Shown: positions 9,041-20,091, counted from the first letter of the stretch. The stretch: DNA of 64,000 nucleotides from Methylobacterium sp. 77 (GCF_000372825.1 NZ_KB910516.1:652011-716010); one strand, 5' to 3'. A program made the numbers and translations. Notes: a model not told the origin generated them from the sequence alone.

Positions 9041-9787
9041 GTGACGGACTTCGCCCTCTTCCTCGACTTCGACGGCACTCTCGTGGAGATCGCTCCACGG
9101 CCGGATCAGGTGGTGGTGGCTCCCGAACTGGCGCCGGCCCTGCTCCGGCTGCGGGACCGGCTCGGCGGCGCCCTCGCCATCGTCACCGGCCGTCCCATCG
9201 CGGTGATCGACGACTTCCTGGCGCCCGCGCGGTTCGATGTCGCCGGTCTCCACGGGGTCGAGCGACGGGTCGACGGTGTCGTGTCGGGAGGCAGCGCCGA
9301 GGACCACCCCGCTTTGCGCGCCCGGATCGCGGGTCTGCACGAGGCCGTGCGCAATCTCGAATCCGTTCTGATCGAGGACAAGGGCGCCTCGGTCGCCGTG
9401 CATTGGCGCCTCGCCACGCCCTCCGATGCCGCGGAGGCCGAAGCGGCCGTGAAGGCGGCGGCCGCCGAACTCGGCGATGCCTATCGGCTGCAATTGGGCA
9501 AGGCGGTCGGTGAGATCGTCCCGGCATCGGCCACCAAGGGCCACGCCATCCGCGCCCTGGCCGAAGCGGCGCCCTATGCCGGCCGGCGCGCGATGTTCCT
9601 CGGAGACGACCTCACCGACGAGAAGGCCTTCGCCGTGGTCAACGAAGTCGGCGGGGTCAGCGTCCGCATCGGCGGCAGCGACACCATCGCCACACGACGC
9701 CTCACGGATCCCGACGCCGTGCGCGCGCTGATCTATGCCTGGGCCGACGGCGCGCCGATCGACCCGGACGCCTTGCCGGCCGCCTGA
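9041..9787 (+). CDS. otsB: Trehalose-6-phosphate phosphatase
   Basis: Removes phosphate from trehalose-6-phosphate in trehalose synthesis, a stress-protectant route. The 248-residue HAD-superfamily enzyme has the nucleophile motif LDFDGTLV at residues 8-15, IVTGRP in motif II, and GDDLTDEKAF near 190, diagnostic of OtsB. I place the start at GTG 9041 because it yields the canonical N-terminus directly ahead of the HAD motif. otsA is not nearby; glucokinase follows on the same strand. Confidence 0.92.
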   Translation: MTDFALFLDFDGTLVEIAPRPDQVVVAPELAPALLRLRDRLGGALAIVTGRPIAVIDDFLAPARFDVAGLHGVERRVDGVVSGGSAEDHPALRARIAGLHEAVRNLESVLIEDKGASVAVHWRLATPSDAAEAEAAVKAAAAELGDAYRLQLGKAVGEIVPASATKGHAIRALAEAAPYAGRRAMFLGDDLTDEKAFAVVNEVGGVSVRIGGSDTIATRRLTDPDAVRALIYAWADGAPIDPDALPAA

Positions 9788-9939
9788 AGGCGCGATCGGG
9801 AATGGTCGCCCGAAAGCCCGCGTTCGAAGACATCGACCGGGATACCGCGCCGAGGCCGATGCTGTAGACTTGACCGTGACGCCCCGCAGACCGGCGAGAT
9901 CCCGGACCCCGGTTTCCTACCCGAAGGACCATTGCCCGC

Positions 9940-10950
9940 ATGTTCGAATTCCCGGTCCTCGTCGGTGATGTCGGCGGCACCAACGCCCGCTTCGCGCTCG
10001 TGGCGGAGGCGGGTGCCGAGGCGAAGATCCTCGGTCATGTCCAGACGAACGCCTTTCCCGATCCGAGCGCGGCGATCAGGTCGGTTCTGGAGAAACATGA
10101 GGGACCGGCGCCGCGCTCGACCATCCTCGCCGTTGCCGCCCGCATCGATGGGCCGGCGGTTCGTCTCACCAATGCCGATTGGGTGATCGAGGGAGCGCGG
10201 ATCGGGCAGGATTTCGGCCTGTCGCGCTCGGTCGTCGTCAACGATTACGTGCCCGTCGCCGCCGGCGCCGTGGATATCGCCCCCACCGACCTGACGCCGA
10301 TCGGCCCTCACCGGGACGGCGGCCTGAAAGGCGACCAGGGTACGCGACTGGTGCTCGGGCCGGGCACCGGGTTCGGCGCGGCGGCCGTGGTGCCCTACGC
10401 GGATCGCCTCACCATCGTCTCCACCGAGGCCGGCCACGTCGATTTCGGCCCCTCCGATGCCGGCGAGGACGAGATCTGGCGGCATGTCGAGCGTATCGAC
10501 GGACGGGTCACGGTGGAGGCACTGCTCTCCGGGCCGGGGCTCTCACGGCTCTACAGGGCCGTTCATCTCGCGAGAACCGGGCGGGAGGCCGAGACGTCCG
10601 AGCCCGCCATGGTCACCACCATGGGCGTCGATGGCAGCGATCCGTACGCGGCCGAAGCCGTCGCTCTGTTCGCAAAGCTCCTCGGACGGGTCTGCGGCGA
10701 CCTCGCCCTGACCTTCCTCGCCACGGGCGGCGTCTATATCGGCGGCGGCATCGCCCCGCGGATCCTGCCCGTCCTGGAGACGGGCGGCTTCCGCAAGGCC
10801 TTCGAATACAAGCCGCCCTTCGTCACCCAGATGGAGGCGATCCCCACCAGCGTGATCTCGGTCCAGGATCCCGCCTTCGCGGGCCTCGCCGCCCTGGCGA
10901 ACCGGCCCGAGGTGTTCGTCTATCACGGGCAGGTCTGGACGAAGGGCTGA
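9940..10950 (+). CDS. glk: Glucokinase
   Basis: Phosphorylates glucose with ATP. The 336-residue ROK-independent bacterial glucokinase opens with the ATP-phosphate loop VGDVGGTNARF, has the glucose-site VVNDY near residue 105 and the GPGTGFGAA phosphate 2 motif near 145, and ends in the GGVYIGGGIAPR region. It follows otsB by 152 bases, a plausible trehalose/glucose grouping, though the same transcript is not shown. Confidence 0.94.
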   Translation: MFEFPVLVGDVGGTNARFALVAEAGAEAKILGHVQTNAFPDPSAAIRSVLEKHEGPAPRSTILAVAARIDGPAVRLTNADWVIEGARIGQDFGLSRSVVVNDYVPVAAGAVDIAPTDLTPIGPHRDGGLKGDQGTRLVLGPGTGFGAAAVVPYADRLTIVSTEAGHVDFGPSDAGEDEIWRHVERIDGRVTVEALLSGPGLSRLYRAVHLARTGREAETSEPAMVTTMGVDGSDPYAAEAVALFAKLLGRVCGDLALTFLATGGVYIGGGIAPRILPVLETGGFRKAFEYKPPFVTQMEAIPTSVISVQDPAFAGLAALANRPEVFVYHGQVWTKG

Positions 10951-10959
10951 ACCGGACGG

Positions 10960-11130
10960 TTATTCGTCCGAGTCGTTGTCGACGTTCTGCTCGACCTCGT
11001 CGTAGGTGTAGCCTTCGAGCCAGTCGGCGCTGTTCTGCGAACCCGCGGGGTAGGGATTGGTCGCATCCGGCTGGCCGGCGATCTTGGCGGCCTTGCCCTC
11101 TTCCATGACGGTCTTCGAGACGTAGCCCAT
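10960..11130 (-). CDS. rmf: Ribosome modulation factor-like small protein
   Basis: A 56-residue protein with a very strong ribosome-binding site (gagggagga just upstream on the minus strand). The pattern EEGKAAKIAG, NPYPAGSQNSADWLEGY matches the ribosome modulation factor family, in which a Gly/Ala-Gly stretch is followed by a PY motif and W-x-x-G. RMF dimerises 70S ribosomes in stationary phase. The acidic C-terminus (EVEQNVDNDSDE) is unlike enterobacterial RMF. The symbol rests on this motif match alone. Confidence 0.6.
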   Translation of the reverse strand: MGYVSKTVMEEGKAAKIAGQPDATNPYPAGSQNSADWLEGYTYDEVEQNVDNDSDE

Positions 11131-11250
11131 CCGTATCCTCCCTCACACCGGCGCGGAACCGGCCGTCAACGTTCAAGATGAGCGGGCGCCTCGGATTTCA
11201 AGGGCACGCGAGATTTCAGCGAGCCTCGGGATAGCGAGGGCGCGACGGTG

Positions 11251-12534
11251 TCAGATCCCATCCCCGGCGACTTCGCGCGCCACGGCCCGGCGGCCGATGT
11301 CGCGGCGGCAGAAGCCTTCCGGCCAGTCGATCCGGGCAACCGCGGCATAGGCCCGTGCCTGGGCCTCCATCATGCTGTCGCCCGTGGCCGTCACCGCCAG
11401 AACACGGCCGCCATCGGCGACGATCCGGCCGTTCTCCTGCCGCGTTCCGGCCTGGAACACGATGACTTCGTCGCTGGCGCCGGCCTCGGCGATGCCACGG
11501 ATGGTCGACCCGCGCATCACCGTGCCGGGATAGCCGGCCGCCGCCATCACCACGGTGAGCGCGGCGCGGTGAGCGTCGAATTGCAGCGCGATGCCGGTCA
11601 CGTCGCCCTCGCAGGCGGCGAGTAGGGCGGGCACCAGATCGGAGGCGAGCCGGGGCATCAGCACCTGCGCCTCGGGATCGCCGAAGCGTGTGTTGTACTC
11701 GATGAGCTTGGGACCGTCGGCGGTCAGCATCAGGCCGGCATAGAGGATTCCGGAGAAGGGCGTCCCGCGCTCGCGCATCCCCGCCAGGGTCGGGGCGATG
11801 ATCGTCTCCATCACCGCCTGTTCGAGTTCGGGCGTGAGGATGGTGGCCGGAGAATAGGCGCCCATGCCCCCGGTATTGGGGCCGCGATCGCCGTCGAATA
11901 CGCGCTTGTGGTCCTGCGCCGTCCCGATCGGGACGGCATTGGTGCCGTCGCAAAGGGCGAAGAAGCTCGCCTCCTCGCCGAACAAGCACTCCTCGATGAC
12001 GATTTCGGCCCCCGGTTCACCGAGCATGGCACGGACGGCGCTCTCCGCCTGATCCAGGGTCTCGGCGACGACGACGCCCTTGCCGGCGGCGAGCCCGTCG
12101 GCCTTCACCACAATCGGCGCTCCGGATTTCGCCAGATAGGCGAGGGCGGCATGCTGGTCGGTGAAGCGGGCGAAGGCGGCCGTCGGAATGCCCCGCTCGG
12201 CGCAGAGGTCCTTGGTGAAGCCTTTGGAGCCTTCGAGCTGCGCCGCGGCCTTGGTCGGTCCGAAGGCGCGGATGCCGGCGGCCTGGAGATCGTCCACGAG
12301 GCCCGCCACCAGCGGCGCTTCCGGACCGACGACCACGAGGCCGATCCCTGCCGTGTCGCAGAACAGCTTCACCGCCTCATGGTCGGCGACCGCGAGATCG
12401 GGGAGGTTCTCGCCGAACTCGGCCGTGCCGGGATTGCCCGGCGCCGTGAACAGGCGGGCGCAGAGCGGGCTCTTGGCGATGGCATAGGCCAGGGCGTGTT
12501 CGCGTCCGCCGGAGCCGATGAGGAGAATGTTCAT
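11251..12534 (-). CDS. purD: Phosphoribosylamine-glycine ligase (GAR synthetase)
   Basis: Second step of de novo purine synthesis: joins glycine to 5-phosphoribosylamine with ATP. The 427-residue ATP-grasp enzyme begins [19 protein letters not shown] and shows the PGNPGT loop, [17 protein letters not shown]-binding segment and the GGMGAYSP motif of PurD. The upstream in-frame ATG at 12601 would add 23 atypical residues, so ATG 12532-12534 is preferred. Confidence 0.95.
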   Translation of the reverse strand: MNILLIGSGGREHALAYAIAKSPLCARLFTAPGNPGTAEFGENLPDLAVADHEAVKLFCDTAGIGLVVVGPEAPLVAGLVDDLQAAGIRAFGPTKAAAQLEGSKGFTKDLCAERGIPTAAFARFTDQHAALAYLAKSGAPIVVKADGLAAGKGVVVAETLDQAESAVRAMLGEPGAEIVIEECLFGEEASFFALCDGTNAVPIGTAQDHKRVFDGDRGPNTGGMGAYSPATILTPELEQAVMETIIAPTLAGMRERGTPFSGILYAGLMLTADGPKLIEYNTRFGDPEAQVLMPRLASDLVPALLAACEGDVTGIALQFDAHRAALTVVMAAAGYPGTVMRGSTIRGIAEAGASDEVIVFQAGTRQENGRIVADGGRVLAVTATGDSMMEAQARAYAAVARIDWPEGFCRRDIGRRAVAREVAGDGI

Positions 12535-12985
12535 GAACTGCGCTTCGAAGGACGTGGAGGCGTGCCGGAATTCCGAGCCTGCCATGACGTCGGAATTTGG
12601 CATGGATAGGATCGGCGCAAGGTGCCGGATCGCTCATCGCCATTCTGGATCATCACATCGTCCGTGTCCCGGAGTGCCCGACATCCCCGCACAGGGTTTT
12701 TGCCGTGGACGCCATCCTTTTCCGGAAGACATTTGCTTCGAAGTCATGATTTTAAGGCTCGATCGCCGGTCCCGCGCGCAGGTGCTTCGAACCAAAGATG
12801 CCTTCGGTTCGCGAAAATCGGCCTCCGCCCGCACGCGAATGGTGATACTCGCAGGAACGATGCGGGATGTCTGCGAGTTGAAACACGTCATGCCAGGATG
12901 TCGCCATTCCGCTGCCCCTCCCATGGCCCCGCATCCGGGGTCGGGAGTGCGTTTGTCGCATTACCTCCTGAGCGGGCGTCCTTCG
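12535..12985. other. Gene-poor interval upstream of purD
   Basis: About 450 bases between the purD start and the small membrane peptide. Short open frames on both strands have no recognisable product. It must hold the purD promoter on the minus strand, but no confident -35/-10 pair was picked. Confidence 0.4.
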
Positions 12986-13102
12986 GTGAAGCCCGTCAAC
13001 GACAACCGCCCGCCCTACATGTCGGCCTTCTGGCCCTGGGCCCTGGCCATCGGCGTCGCTCCCGTGCTGTCGGCCATGCTGCTGCTCTCCCTGCTGTTCT
13101 GA
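12986..13102 (+). CDS. Putative 38-residue single-span membrane peptide
   Basis: Starting at GTG 12986, a short polar N-terminus (VKPVNDNRPPYMSAFWP) leads into one strong membrane helix (WALAIGVAPVLSAMLLLSLLF) that runs to the stop. It sits 54 bases upstream of xseA on the same strand. The hydrophobic composition and N-terminal Asn/Arg/Pro motif suggest a real microprotein, but there is no strong Shine-Dalgarno and no family assignment. Confidence 0.45.
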   Translation: MKPVNDNRPPYMSAFWPWALAIGVAPVLSAMLLLSLLF

Positions 13103-13156
13103 CGGGCCGGCCCGGGGTTTACCCGCGTCCTCGCCGGGCCTAGCGTCCGCCGCGAC

Positions 13157-14785
13157 ATGGCTCTCGTTCCTCCCCCCGCTACGGCCCCTCCCACGACATC
13201 CAATGCGCCCGAATGGTCGGTGGGCGATCTCGCCTCGGCCCTGAAGCGAACGCTGGAAGACGCGTTCGGTCACGTCCGCCTGCGCGGCGAGATTTCCGGC
13301 TATCGCGGCCAGCACGGGTCGGGACACGCCTATTTCTCGTTGAAGGACGGCACCGCCCGCATCGATGCGGTGGTCTGGAAAGGCACGTTCAACCGCTTGC
13401 GCCAGCGGCCGCAGGAAGGCCTCGAGGTCGTCGCCACCGGCCGCATCACCACCTTCGCCGGCAAGTCCTCCTACCAGATCGTGGTCGAAACCCTGGAGCC
13501 GGCGGGCATCGGCGCCTGGATGGCTCTGCTGGAGGAGCGCAAGCGCCTCCTCTCGGCGGAGGGCCTGTTCGCCGCCGAGCGCAAGCGCGCGATTCCCTAT
13601 CTCCCCCGGGTCGTCGGAGTAGTGACCTCGCCCACCGGCGCGGTCATCCGGGATATCCTGCACCGCCTGGAAGACCGCTTCCCGAGGCCGGTTCTGGTCT
13701 GGCCCGTGCGGGTCCAGGGGGAGGGGGCGGCCGAGGAGATCGCCGCAGCGATCCGCGGCTTCAACGCGCTTCTGCCCGGTGGAGCGATACCGCGACCGGA
13801 CGTGCTGATCGTGGCGCGCGGCGGCGGTTCGATCGAGGATCTGTGGGCGTTCAACGAGGAGATCGTGGTCCGCGCCGCCTCGGAGAGTACGATCCCCTTG
13901 ATCTCGGCGGTGGGCCACGAGACCGACACCACCCTCATCGACTACGTCTCCGACCGTCGCGCACCCACGCCGACGGGCGCCGCCGAGATGGCCGTCCCGG
14001 TGCGCGTCGACCTCGTCGCCGAGATCCGCGATCTCGGCCATCGACAGTTCGAGGCCGTCCGGCGAAAGCTCGACCGGGAAGGCTCGGACCTGCGCGCGCT
14101 CCTTCGCGCCATGCCGGGAGCGGATGCCTTTCTCGCGGGAAAGCGCCAGCGGCTCGACCTTGCCGAGGCCCGGCTCATGCCGGCTCTCGCCGGAAATGCC
14201 CGCGATCACCGGGCGAAGTTCGGACGCCTGCTCGAACGGATGGGGCGTCACCCACCGGAATTGCGGCTGGCCCAGGCGCGCGGACGCCTCGCCCTCGTCG
14301 CGGACCGCCCCCGTTCCGCTCTGCAGAACTATGCGACCCGGAAGGGCGAGGCCCTGGCCTATCTCGGTCGTCGCCTCGTCGTCGCCCGCGAGCAGACCCT
14401 CGTCCGCGCCCGCTCGGACGCCGTCCGCCGGCACGAACGCCTCGGCGCACTGGAGACTCGGCTCGGACAGGCGATTGGTCGCCTGATCGAGCGGCGAAGC
14501 GACCGGCTCGACAATTTCTCCGCCCTCCTCGGCTCGCTGAGCTATCGCGCGGTGCTCGCTCGCGGTTTCGCCCTCGTGCGTGACGAGGCGGGCGCGCCGA
14601 TCCGCGCCGCGTCCTCGACGGTGCCGGGCCAGCGCCTCAGCCTCGAATTCTCGGACGGAACGCTTCTCGCCCGAACCGAAGCGCCCGACGCCACGGCGCC
14701 GGGCGGAGCCGAGCCACCCAAACGCAAGCGGCAACCGCGAAAGCCGGCAACCACGCCGCCACAGCAATCCTCATTCGAATTATGA
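13157..14785 (+). CDS. xseA: Exodeoxyribonuclease VII large subunit
   Basis: Catalytic subunit of ExoVII, which degrades single-stranded DNA. The 542-residue protein has the N-terminal OB-fold (WSVGDLASALKRTLEDAFG, then LRGEISGYRGQHGSGHAYFS), the central nuclease domain with GVVTSPTGAVIRDILHR and ARGGGSIEDLWAFN, and a C-terminal coiled-coil region. The last ~50 residues are Pro/Lys/Arg-rich, longer than the E. coli protein. xseB is not adjacent. Confidence 0.95.
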   Translation: MALVPPPATAPPTTSNAPEWSVGDLASALKRTLEDAFGHVRLRGEISGYRGQHGSGHAYFSLKDGTARIDAVVWKGTFNRLRQRPQEGLEVVATGRITTFAGKSSYQIVVETLEPAGIGAWMALLEERKRLLSAEGLFAAERKRAIPYLPRVVGVVTSPTGAVIRDILHRLEDRFPRPVLVWPVRVQGEGAAEEIAAAIRGFNALLPGGAIPRPDVLIVARGGGSIEDLWAFNEEIVVRAASESTIPLISAVGHETDTTLIDYVSDRRAPTPTGAAEMAVPVRVDLVAEIRDLGHRQFEAVRRKLDREGSDLRALLRAMPGADAFLAGKRQRLDLAEARLMPALAGNARDHRAKFGRLLERMGRHPPELRLAQARGRLALVADRPRSALQNYATRKGEALAYLGRRLVVAREQTLVRARSDAVRRHERLGALETRLGQAIGRLIERRSDRLDNFSALLGSLSYRAVLARGFALVRDEAGAPIRAASSTVPGQRLSLEFSDGTLLARTEAPDATAPGGAEPPKRKRQPRKPATTPPQQSSFEL

Positions 14786-14982
14786 GATTCGCGCGGAGAA
14801 TCATGCCGTGAGTCCTGCCGCGAGCGCATGGCCTCGATGCGGTGATTGGCGCGAGGGATGCTTATCGATGCGTGGTACCTCGCCTGGCGTCGAGAACGCC
14901 GTTAAAGCGCGTCGCGGCAGTCGGGCTCGGCGATCCCATTCCACCGTGTGTCGGCCCGTCGACAGCTTGCCAAGGAGAGACG

Positions 14983-15210
14983 ATGACCACCACGATCGAT
15001 AGCGGACAGAAGTTGCATCTCGTCTTCGGCGGCGAGCTCGAGAACCTCGACGGCGTCAACTTCCGCGACGTGAAGGGGCTCGACATCGTCGGAATCTTTC
15101 CAGACTATGCTTCCGCACAGGGCGCCTGGAAATCGAAGGCGCAGGCCACCGTCGACAGCGCTCAGACGCGCTATTTCATCGTCCATCTCCATCGCCTGCT
15201 GGAGCCGTGA
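14983..15210 (+). CDS. DUF4170-family small protein
   Basis: A 75-residue protein with the DUF4170 pattern: LHLVFGGELENLDGVNFRDV, then DIVGIFPDYASAQGAWKSKA and a terminal RYFIVHLHRLLEP. Conserved in alphaproteobacteria, function unknown. ATG 14983 follows a strong aaggaga at 14972-14978, which decides it against longer upstream starts. It precedes prs by 126 bases. Confidence 0.85.
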   Translation: MTTTIDSGQKLHLVFGGELENLDGVNFRDVKGLDIVGIFPDYASAQGAWKSKAQATVDSAQTRYFIVHLHRLLEP

Positions 15211-15336
15211 GCTGTGCAGGGCAGTCCCCAATCAGAAGTGAAGGCATTGTGACACCGGGTTGGGGGCTGTAATGGGTGCCGCGCCGAGGGGCCGACATCC
15301 GGCACGGCGCGGAAAACGTGAGATGAAGACGGCGGC

Positions 15337-16281
<945 letters not shown>

Positions 16282-16391
16282 ATTCGGTGCCGGCGGCCTG
16301 CCCCGGAGGTCGTGGCCGCCGCTCAGCCCTCGAATGCCTGACAGCAGGGCGGCTCCGGCATCACATCGTCGACGAGCCGGCGTGAAGGCAA

Positions 16392-16420
16392 TTGCGCCCC
16401 CTTCGGCCGCCGCCTATATA
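16392..16420 (+). promoter_or_regulatory. Candidate promoter for trcR
   Basis: TTGCGC (16392-16397), a 17-base spacer, and TATATA (16415-16420) give a good sigma-70-type promoter 113 bases ahead of the TrcR start. The rest of the 16282-16532 gap shows nothing else. Confidence 0.5.
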
Positions 16421-16532
16421 GGCTGATCCCCTTTTGAAAGCGTGAGACGGGACTTCCGGAACGATTCGTCCGGAGCCTGCGGACCGATGCCCGCCGCCAC
16501 CCGTTCCACAGCTAACGTCGGAGCCACAGAGC

Positions 16533-17243
16533 ATGTCCCAAGGTCCGCTGATGCCGAAGGCGACCGCCGTCTGGCTGGTCGAGAACACCTCGCTCGCCTT
16601 CGAGCAGATTGCCGATTTCTGCAAGCTTCACCCGCTCGAGGTGAAGGGCATCGCCGACGGCGAGGTCGCCGCCGGGATCAAGGGCCTCGACCCGATCACC
16701 ACGGGCCAGCTCACCCGCGACGAGATCGAGAAGGCGCAGAAGGCCCCCAACTACAAGCTCAAGGTCGCCGTCTCGAAGGTGAAGCTGCCCGAGGTCAAGC
16801 GCACCACCAAGGGCCCGCGCTACACGCCGCTGTCGCGCCGCCAGGATCGCCCGAACGCCATCCTCTGGCTGCTGCGCAACCATCCCGAGCTTAAGGATGC
16901 GCAGGTCATCCGTCTCGTCGGCACCACCAAGTCGACGATCCAGCAGATCCGGGAGCGCACCCACTGGAATTCCGGCTCGCTGCAGCCGATGGATCCGGTG
17001 ACCCTCGGCCTCTGCACGCAGATCGACCTCGACTTCGAAGTGCAGCGTGCCGCCAAGGACCGGCCGGCCGTGCTGCCCACGGATGCGGGCGCGACCCTGC
17101 TGCCGACCGAAGTGTCCACGGCCGGTAATTTCGAGGAGGCCGACGCGCATCATCGCAACGAGCGCGACGAGAAGCTCAACGCTGATTCAGTCTTCGCCAA
17201 GCTCAAGGGCATGCGCAGCACGGAGGATGACGACGAGGAGTGA
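16533..17243 (+). CDS. trcR: TrcR-like cell-cycle transcriptional regulator (DUF1013)
   Basis: A 236-residue DUF1013 protein, the alphaproteobacterial family named for TrcR. Conserved blocks are KATAVWLVENTSLAFEQIAD, FCKLHPLEVKGIADGEVA and RQDRPNAILWLLRNHPELKD, followed by an HTH-like AQVIRLVGTTKSTIQQIRER segment near residues 125-148, consistent with DNA binding. The C-terminal ~50 residues are acidic and variable. ATG 16533 is chosen; a second Met seven residues later is possible. An intrinsic terminator follows. Confidence 0.88.
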   Translation: MSQGPLMPKATAVWLVENTSLAFEQIADFCKLHPLEVKGIADGEVAAGIKGLDPITTGQLTRDEIEKAQKAPNYKLKVAVSKVKLPEVKRTTKGPRYTPLSRRQDRPNAILWLLRNHPELKDAQVIRLVGTTKSTIQQIRERTHWNSGSLQPMDPVTLGLCTQIDLDFEVQRAAKDRPAVLPTDAGATLLPTEVSTAGNFEEADAHHRNERDEKLNADSVFAKLKGMRSTEDDDEE

Positions 17244-17283
17244 TCCTCTCCTCGACCGTCTCTCGATCAGCCCGATATTTCCG

Positions 17284-17311
17284 AAGGCGCCGCTCTCGCG
17301 GCGCCTTTTTC
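17284..17311 (+). terminator. Rho-independent terminator after trcR
   Basis: Perfect 10-bp stem aaggcgccgc / gcggcgcctt with a tctc loop, running into five T. Confidence 0.9.
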
Positions 17312-17397
17312 GTGTTGGTGCGGTGCATGATCGCCAATCATAAGAAAATGCGTAATATTGAGCTCACTCGATCGACGAGGATACTTTTTCGGGGCGA

Positions 17398-17976
17398 ATG
17401 ATGGCCTCTCGCGAGACAGGGCACGACGTGGCGGAATACGAGCCGGGAGGCTACGGTCTCGGGGCGGATGTTCTGGCGGCCGCCCCCCGCATGGATGCGG
17501 CCGATACGGAGTCCGACCGACGCACGGTGGCATCGGAACCGGTGACCCTGGCCGAATCGCTGATCCAAGACGAGGGCTGGAGCCCTCTGAATTTCGACGA
17601 GACCGGCCCGAACCCGCCCTATCTTCGCATCGGCGGCAAGCTTCGGATGACGCTCACGGACTACGAGCCGTGCTTCTCGTCCCATAGCCGCGATCGCATC
17701 CTGTTCCGCTCCAAGGTCTCGATGGCGGAGCACCTCCAGAAGTACGATCAGATGATGGTCGATCCACTCGCCTTCGAAGAGTGTTTCGGCCCCGGCCAGG
17801 GCACCGACGCGACCTTTCCCTTCGGAGCGTGGCTGACGATCCGCAAGGTCGGGTTTTCCGGGATCGAGTTGTGGGACAAACGGCGCGGCGACGTGGTGCT
17901 GCCCCTCGAGCCGCTCTCCGTCGCCTCCGCGATCTGGCTGCGCCACGCCGATACGCCGCGCTGGATGCTCACCTGA
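17398..17976 (+). CDS. Hypothetical protein, 192 residues
   Basis: An acidic soluble protein with no signal peptide or membrane segment. The N-terminal ~65 residues look disordered. A compact C-terminal region follows: LRIGGKLRMTLTDYEPCFSS, then FGAWLTIRKVGFSGIELWDK and SVASAIWLRHADTPRWML. I recognise no family. A promoter-like TTGAGC at 17358 with an atactt element at 17381 lies so close to the ATG that the mRNA would be nearly leaderless. Two adjacent ATGs (17398 and 17401) are possible starts. Confidence 0.65.
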   Translation: MMASRETGHDVAEYEPGGYGLGADVLAAAPRMDAADTESDRRTVASEPVTLAESLIQDEGWSPLNFDETGPNPPYLRIGGKLRMTLTDYEPCFSSHSRDRILFRSKVSMAEHLQKYDQMMVDPLAFEECFGPGQGTDATFPFGAWLTIRKVGFSGIELWDKRRGDVVLPLEPLSVASAIWLRHADTPRWMLT

Positions 17977-18360
17977 CCGCTTCGCCCGCCGGGGACTCGT
18001 CGCGGTGGAGCATCGTCCCGAACAGCGGGAACCGTTTTTCGAAGACCACGATACGTCATCCACAGGCTACGGCATCGTCCCGGATCCGTATCCGGGACGA
18101 TGCCGTATATTGCCGAAACGGACGCGATCGGTTATGGGAGCGCCGTCCTCCAATCGGATTCGACTGCGCGCGGGCTCATCGTCCCGACATCGACCCGTTG
18201 GGGAATGGCCCTCGACCATCGTTCCAGATTGCGTCGGCCCTCCTTCGGGGGGTGAGCCTGTCGGGTCCCCCAAGGGGTCCGCGGGCGGCGATCGCCGAGG
18301 GTGCCCCGTCACACGAACCGCCGACGCCGGCCTCGCACGAGAGGCCTGTCAGGAGACAGA
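17977..18360. other. rpsA upstream region
   Basis: 384 bases without a convincing gene. They hold the second copy of the 18-bp-stem palindrome (18068-18107) and the presumed rpsA promoter and leader, ending in aggag at 18351-18355. GC-rich hairpin potential (ggtcccccaaggggtcc around 18263-18281) could affect rpsA expression. Confidence 0.4.
18068..18107. repeat. Long perfect palindrome, copy 2
   Basis: An 18-bp perfect stem, tacggcatcgtcccggat / atccgggacgatgccgta, with a ccgt loop. The inner arms are identical to those of the palindrome at 7000-7040, while the outer arms differ but are complementary in each copy. It lies 91 bases after the hypothetical gene's stop and 253 bases before rpsA. 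Confidence 0.8.
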
Positions 18361-20091
18361 ATGACCGCTGGTAACGCGCTGCAGCGTAACCCGAGCCGCG
18401 ACGATTTCGCGGCTCTCCTCGAGGAGAGCTTCCTCGAGCACGAGATCACCGAAGGGTCCGTCGTCAAGGGTCGCGTCGTCGCGATCGAGAAGGACGTGGC
18501 CGTCATCGACATCGGCGCCAAGACGGAAGGCCGTGTCGCTCTCAAGGAATTCAACGGCCCCGGCCGCGAAGGCGAACTCGCCGTCGGCGACGAGGTCGAG
18601 GTCTATGTCGACCGCATCGAGAATGCGCTCGGCGAAGCCGTCATCTCGCGCGACAAGGCGCGCCGCGAGGAGAGCTGGGTCAAGCTCGAGAAGGCCTTCG
18701 AGGCCAACGAGCGCGTCACCGGCGCGATCTTCAATCAGGTCAAGGGCGGCTACACCGTCGATCTCGACGGCGCCGTGGCGTTCCTGCCGCGCTCCCAGGT
18801 CGATATCCGCCCCGTGCGCGATGTGACCCCGCTGCTCGGCACCCCGCAGCCGTTCCAGATCCTCAAGATGGATCGCCGCCGCGGCAACATCGTCGTGTCG
18901 CGCCGCACCGTCCTCGAAGAGAGCCGCGCCGAGCAGCGCTCCGAGCTCGTGGCCAACCTCGAAGAGGGTCAGGTCATCGACGGCGTCGTCAAGAACATCA
19001 CCGAATACGGTGCCTTCGTCGATCTCGGCGGCATCGACGGCCTGCTCCACGTCACCGATATGGCGTGGCGCCGCGTGAACCATCCGTCCGAGGTCGTGAC
19101 CATCGGCCAGACGGTCAAGGTCAAGATCATCAAGATCAACCACGAGACCCATCGCATCTCGCTCGGCATCAAGCAGCTGCTCGCCGATCCGTGGGAGGGC
19201 ATCGCCCAGCGCTACCCGGTCGACGCCAAGCTCAAGGGCCGTGTCACCAACATCACCGATTACGGCGCCTTCGTGGAGCTGGAGCCGGGCATCGAAGGCC
19301 TGATCCACGTCTCCGAGATGTCCTGGACGAAGAAGAACGTTCATCCGGGCAAGATCGTCTCCACCTCGCAGGAAGTGGAAGTGCAGATCCTCGAAGTCGA
19401 TCCGGTCAAGCGCCGTATCTCGCTCGGCCTCAAGCAGACCCTCCAGAACCCCTGGGAGGCCTTCGCCGAGCAGCATCCGGTCGGCTCCGAGGTCGAGGGC
19501 GAGGTCAAGAACAAGACCGAGTTCGGTCTGTTCATCGGTCTCGACGGCGATGTCGACGGCATGGTCCACCTGTCGGATCTCGACTGGAACCGTCCCGGCG
19601 AGCAGGTCATCGAAGAGTTCAAGAAGGGCGACATGCTGCGCGCCCAGGTTCTCGACGTCGATGTCGAGAAGGAGCGTATCTCGCTCGGCGTGAAGCAGCT
19701 CGGCGGCGACCCCTTCACGGAAGCCGGCGAACTCAAGAAGGGTCAGATCGTGACCTGCGAAGTGACGGAAGTGAAGGATTCGGGCGTCGAAGTTAAGATC
19801 GTCGACACCGACCTCTCCACCTTCATCCGTCGGGCCGAGCTCGCCCGCGATCGTGGCGACCAGCGCCCCGAGCGTTTCGCCGCCGGCGAGAAGTTCGATG
19901 CCCGCGTGATCCAGTTCGACCGCAAGGCGCGCCGGGTCCAGCTCTCGATCAAGGCCCTCGAAATGGCCGAGGAAAAGGAGGCGATGGCTCAGTTCGGCTC
20001 CGCCGATTCCGGCGCCTCCCTCGGCGAGATCCTGGGCGCAGCCTTCAAGAAGGCCCGCACCAGCGACGACAAGGACGACGCGCAGGATTAA
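18361..20091 (+). CDS. rpsA: 30S ribosomal protein S1
   Basis: Binds mRNA on the small ribosomal subunit to start translation. The 576-residue protein has six S1 repeats, each with a GxVxxITxYGAFVxL-like core (for example [20 protein letters not shown] and [20 protein letters not shown]). The start is [20 protein letters not shown] at ATG 18361, after aggag. C-terminal repeats five and six are more diverged, as usual. Two hairpins follow the stop. Confidence 0.97.
   Translation: MTAGNALQRNPSRDDFAALLEESFLEHEITEGSVVKGRVVAIEKDVAVIDIGAKTEGRVALKEFNGPGREGELAVGDEVEVYVDRIENALGEAVISRDKARREESWVKLEKAFEANERVTGAIFNQVKGGYTVDLDGAVAFLPRSQVDIRPVRDVTPLLGTPQPFQILKMDRRRGNIVVSRRTVLEESRAEQRSELVANLEEGQVIDGVVKNITEYGAFVDLGGIDGLLHVTDMAWRRVNHPSEVVTIGQTVKVKIIKINHETHRISLGIKQLLADPWEGIAQRYPVDAKLKGRVTNITDYGAFVELEPGIEGLIHVSEMSWTKKNVHPGKIVSTSQEVEVQILEVDPVKRRISLGLKQTLQNPWEAFAEQHPVGSEVEGEVKNKTEFGLFIGLDGDVDGMVHLSDLDWNRPGEQVIEEFKKGDMLRAQVLDVDVEKERISLGVKQLGGDPFTEAGELKKGQIVTCEVTEVKDSGVEVKIVDTDLSTFIRRAELARDRGDQRPERFAAGEKFDARVIQFDRKARRVQLSIKALEMAEEKEAMAQFGSADSGASLGEILGAAFKKARTSDDKDDAQD

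Noticed and set aside
12752..14767. Long open frame of about 671 codons on the minus strand opposite xseA
   Set aside because: It mirrors the GC-rich xseA gene, has no recognisable domain, and xseA itself matches its family along its full length.
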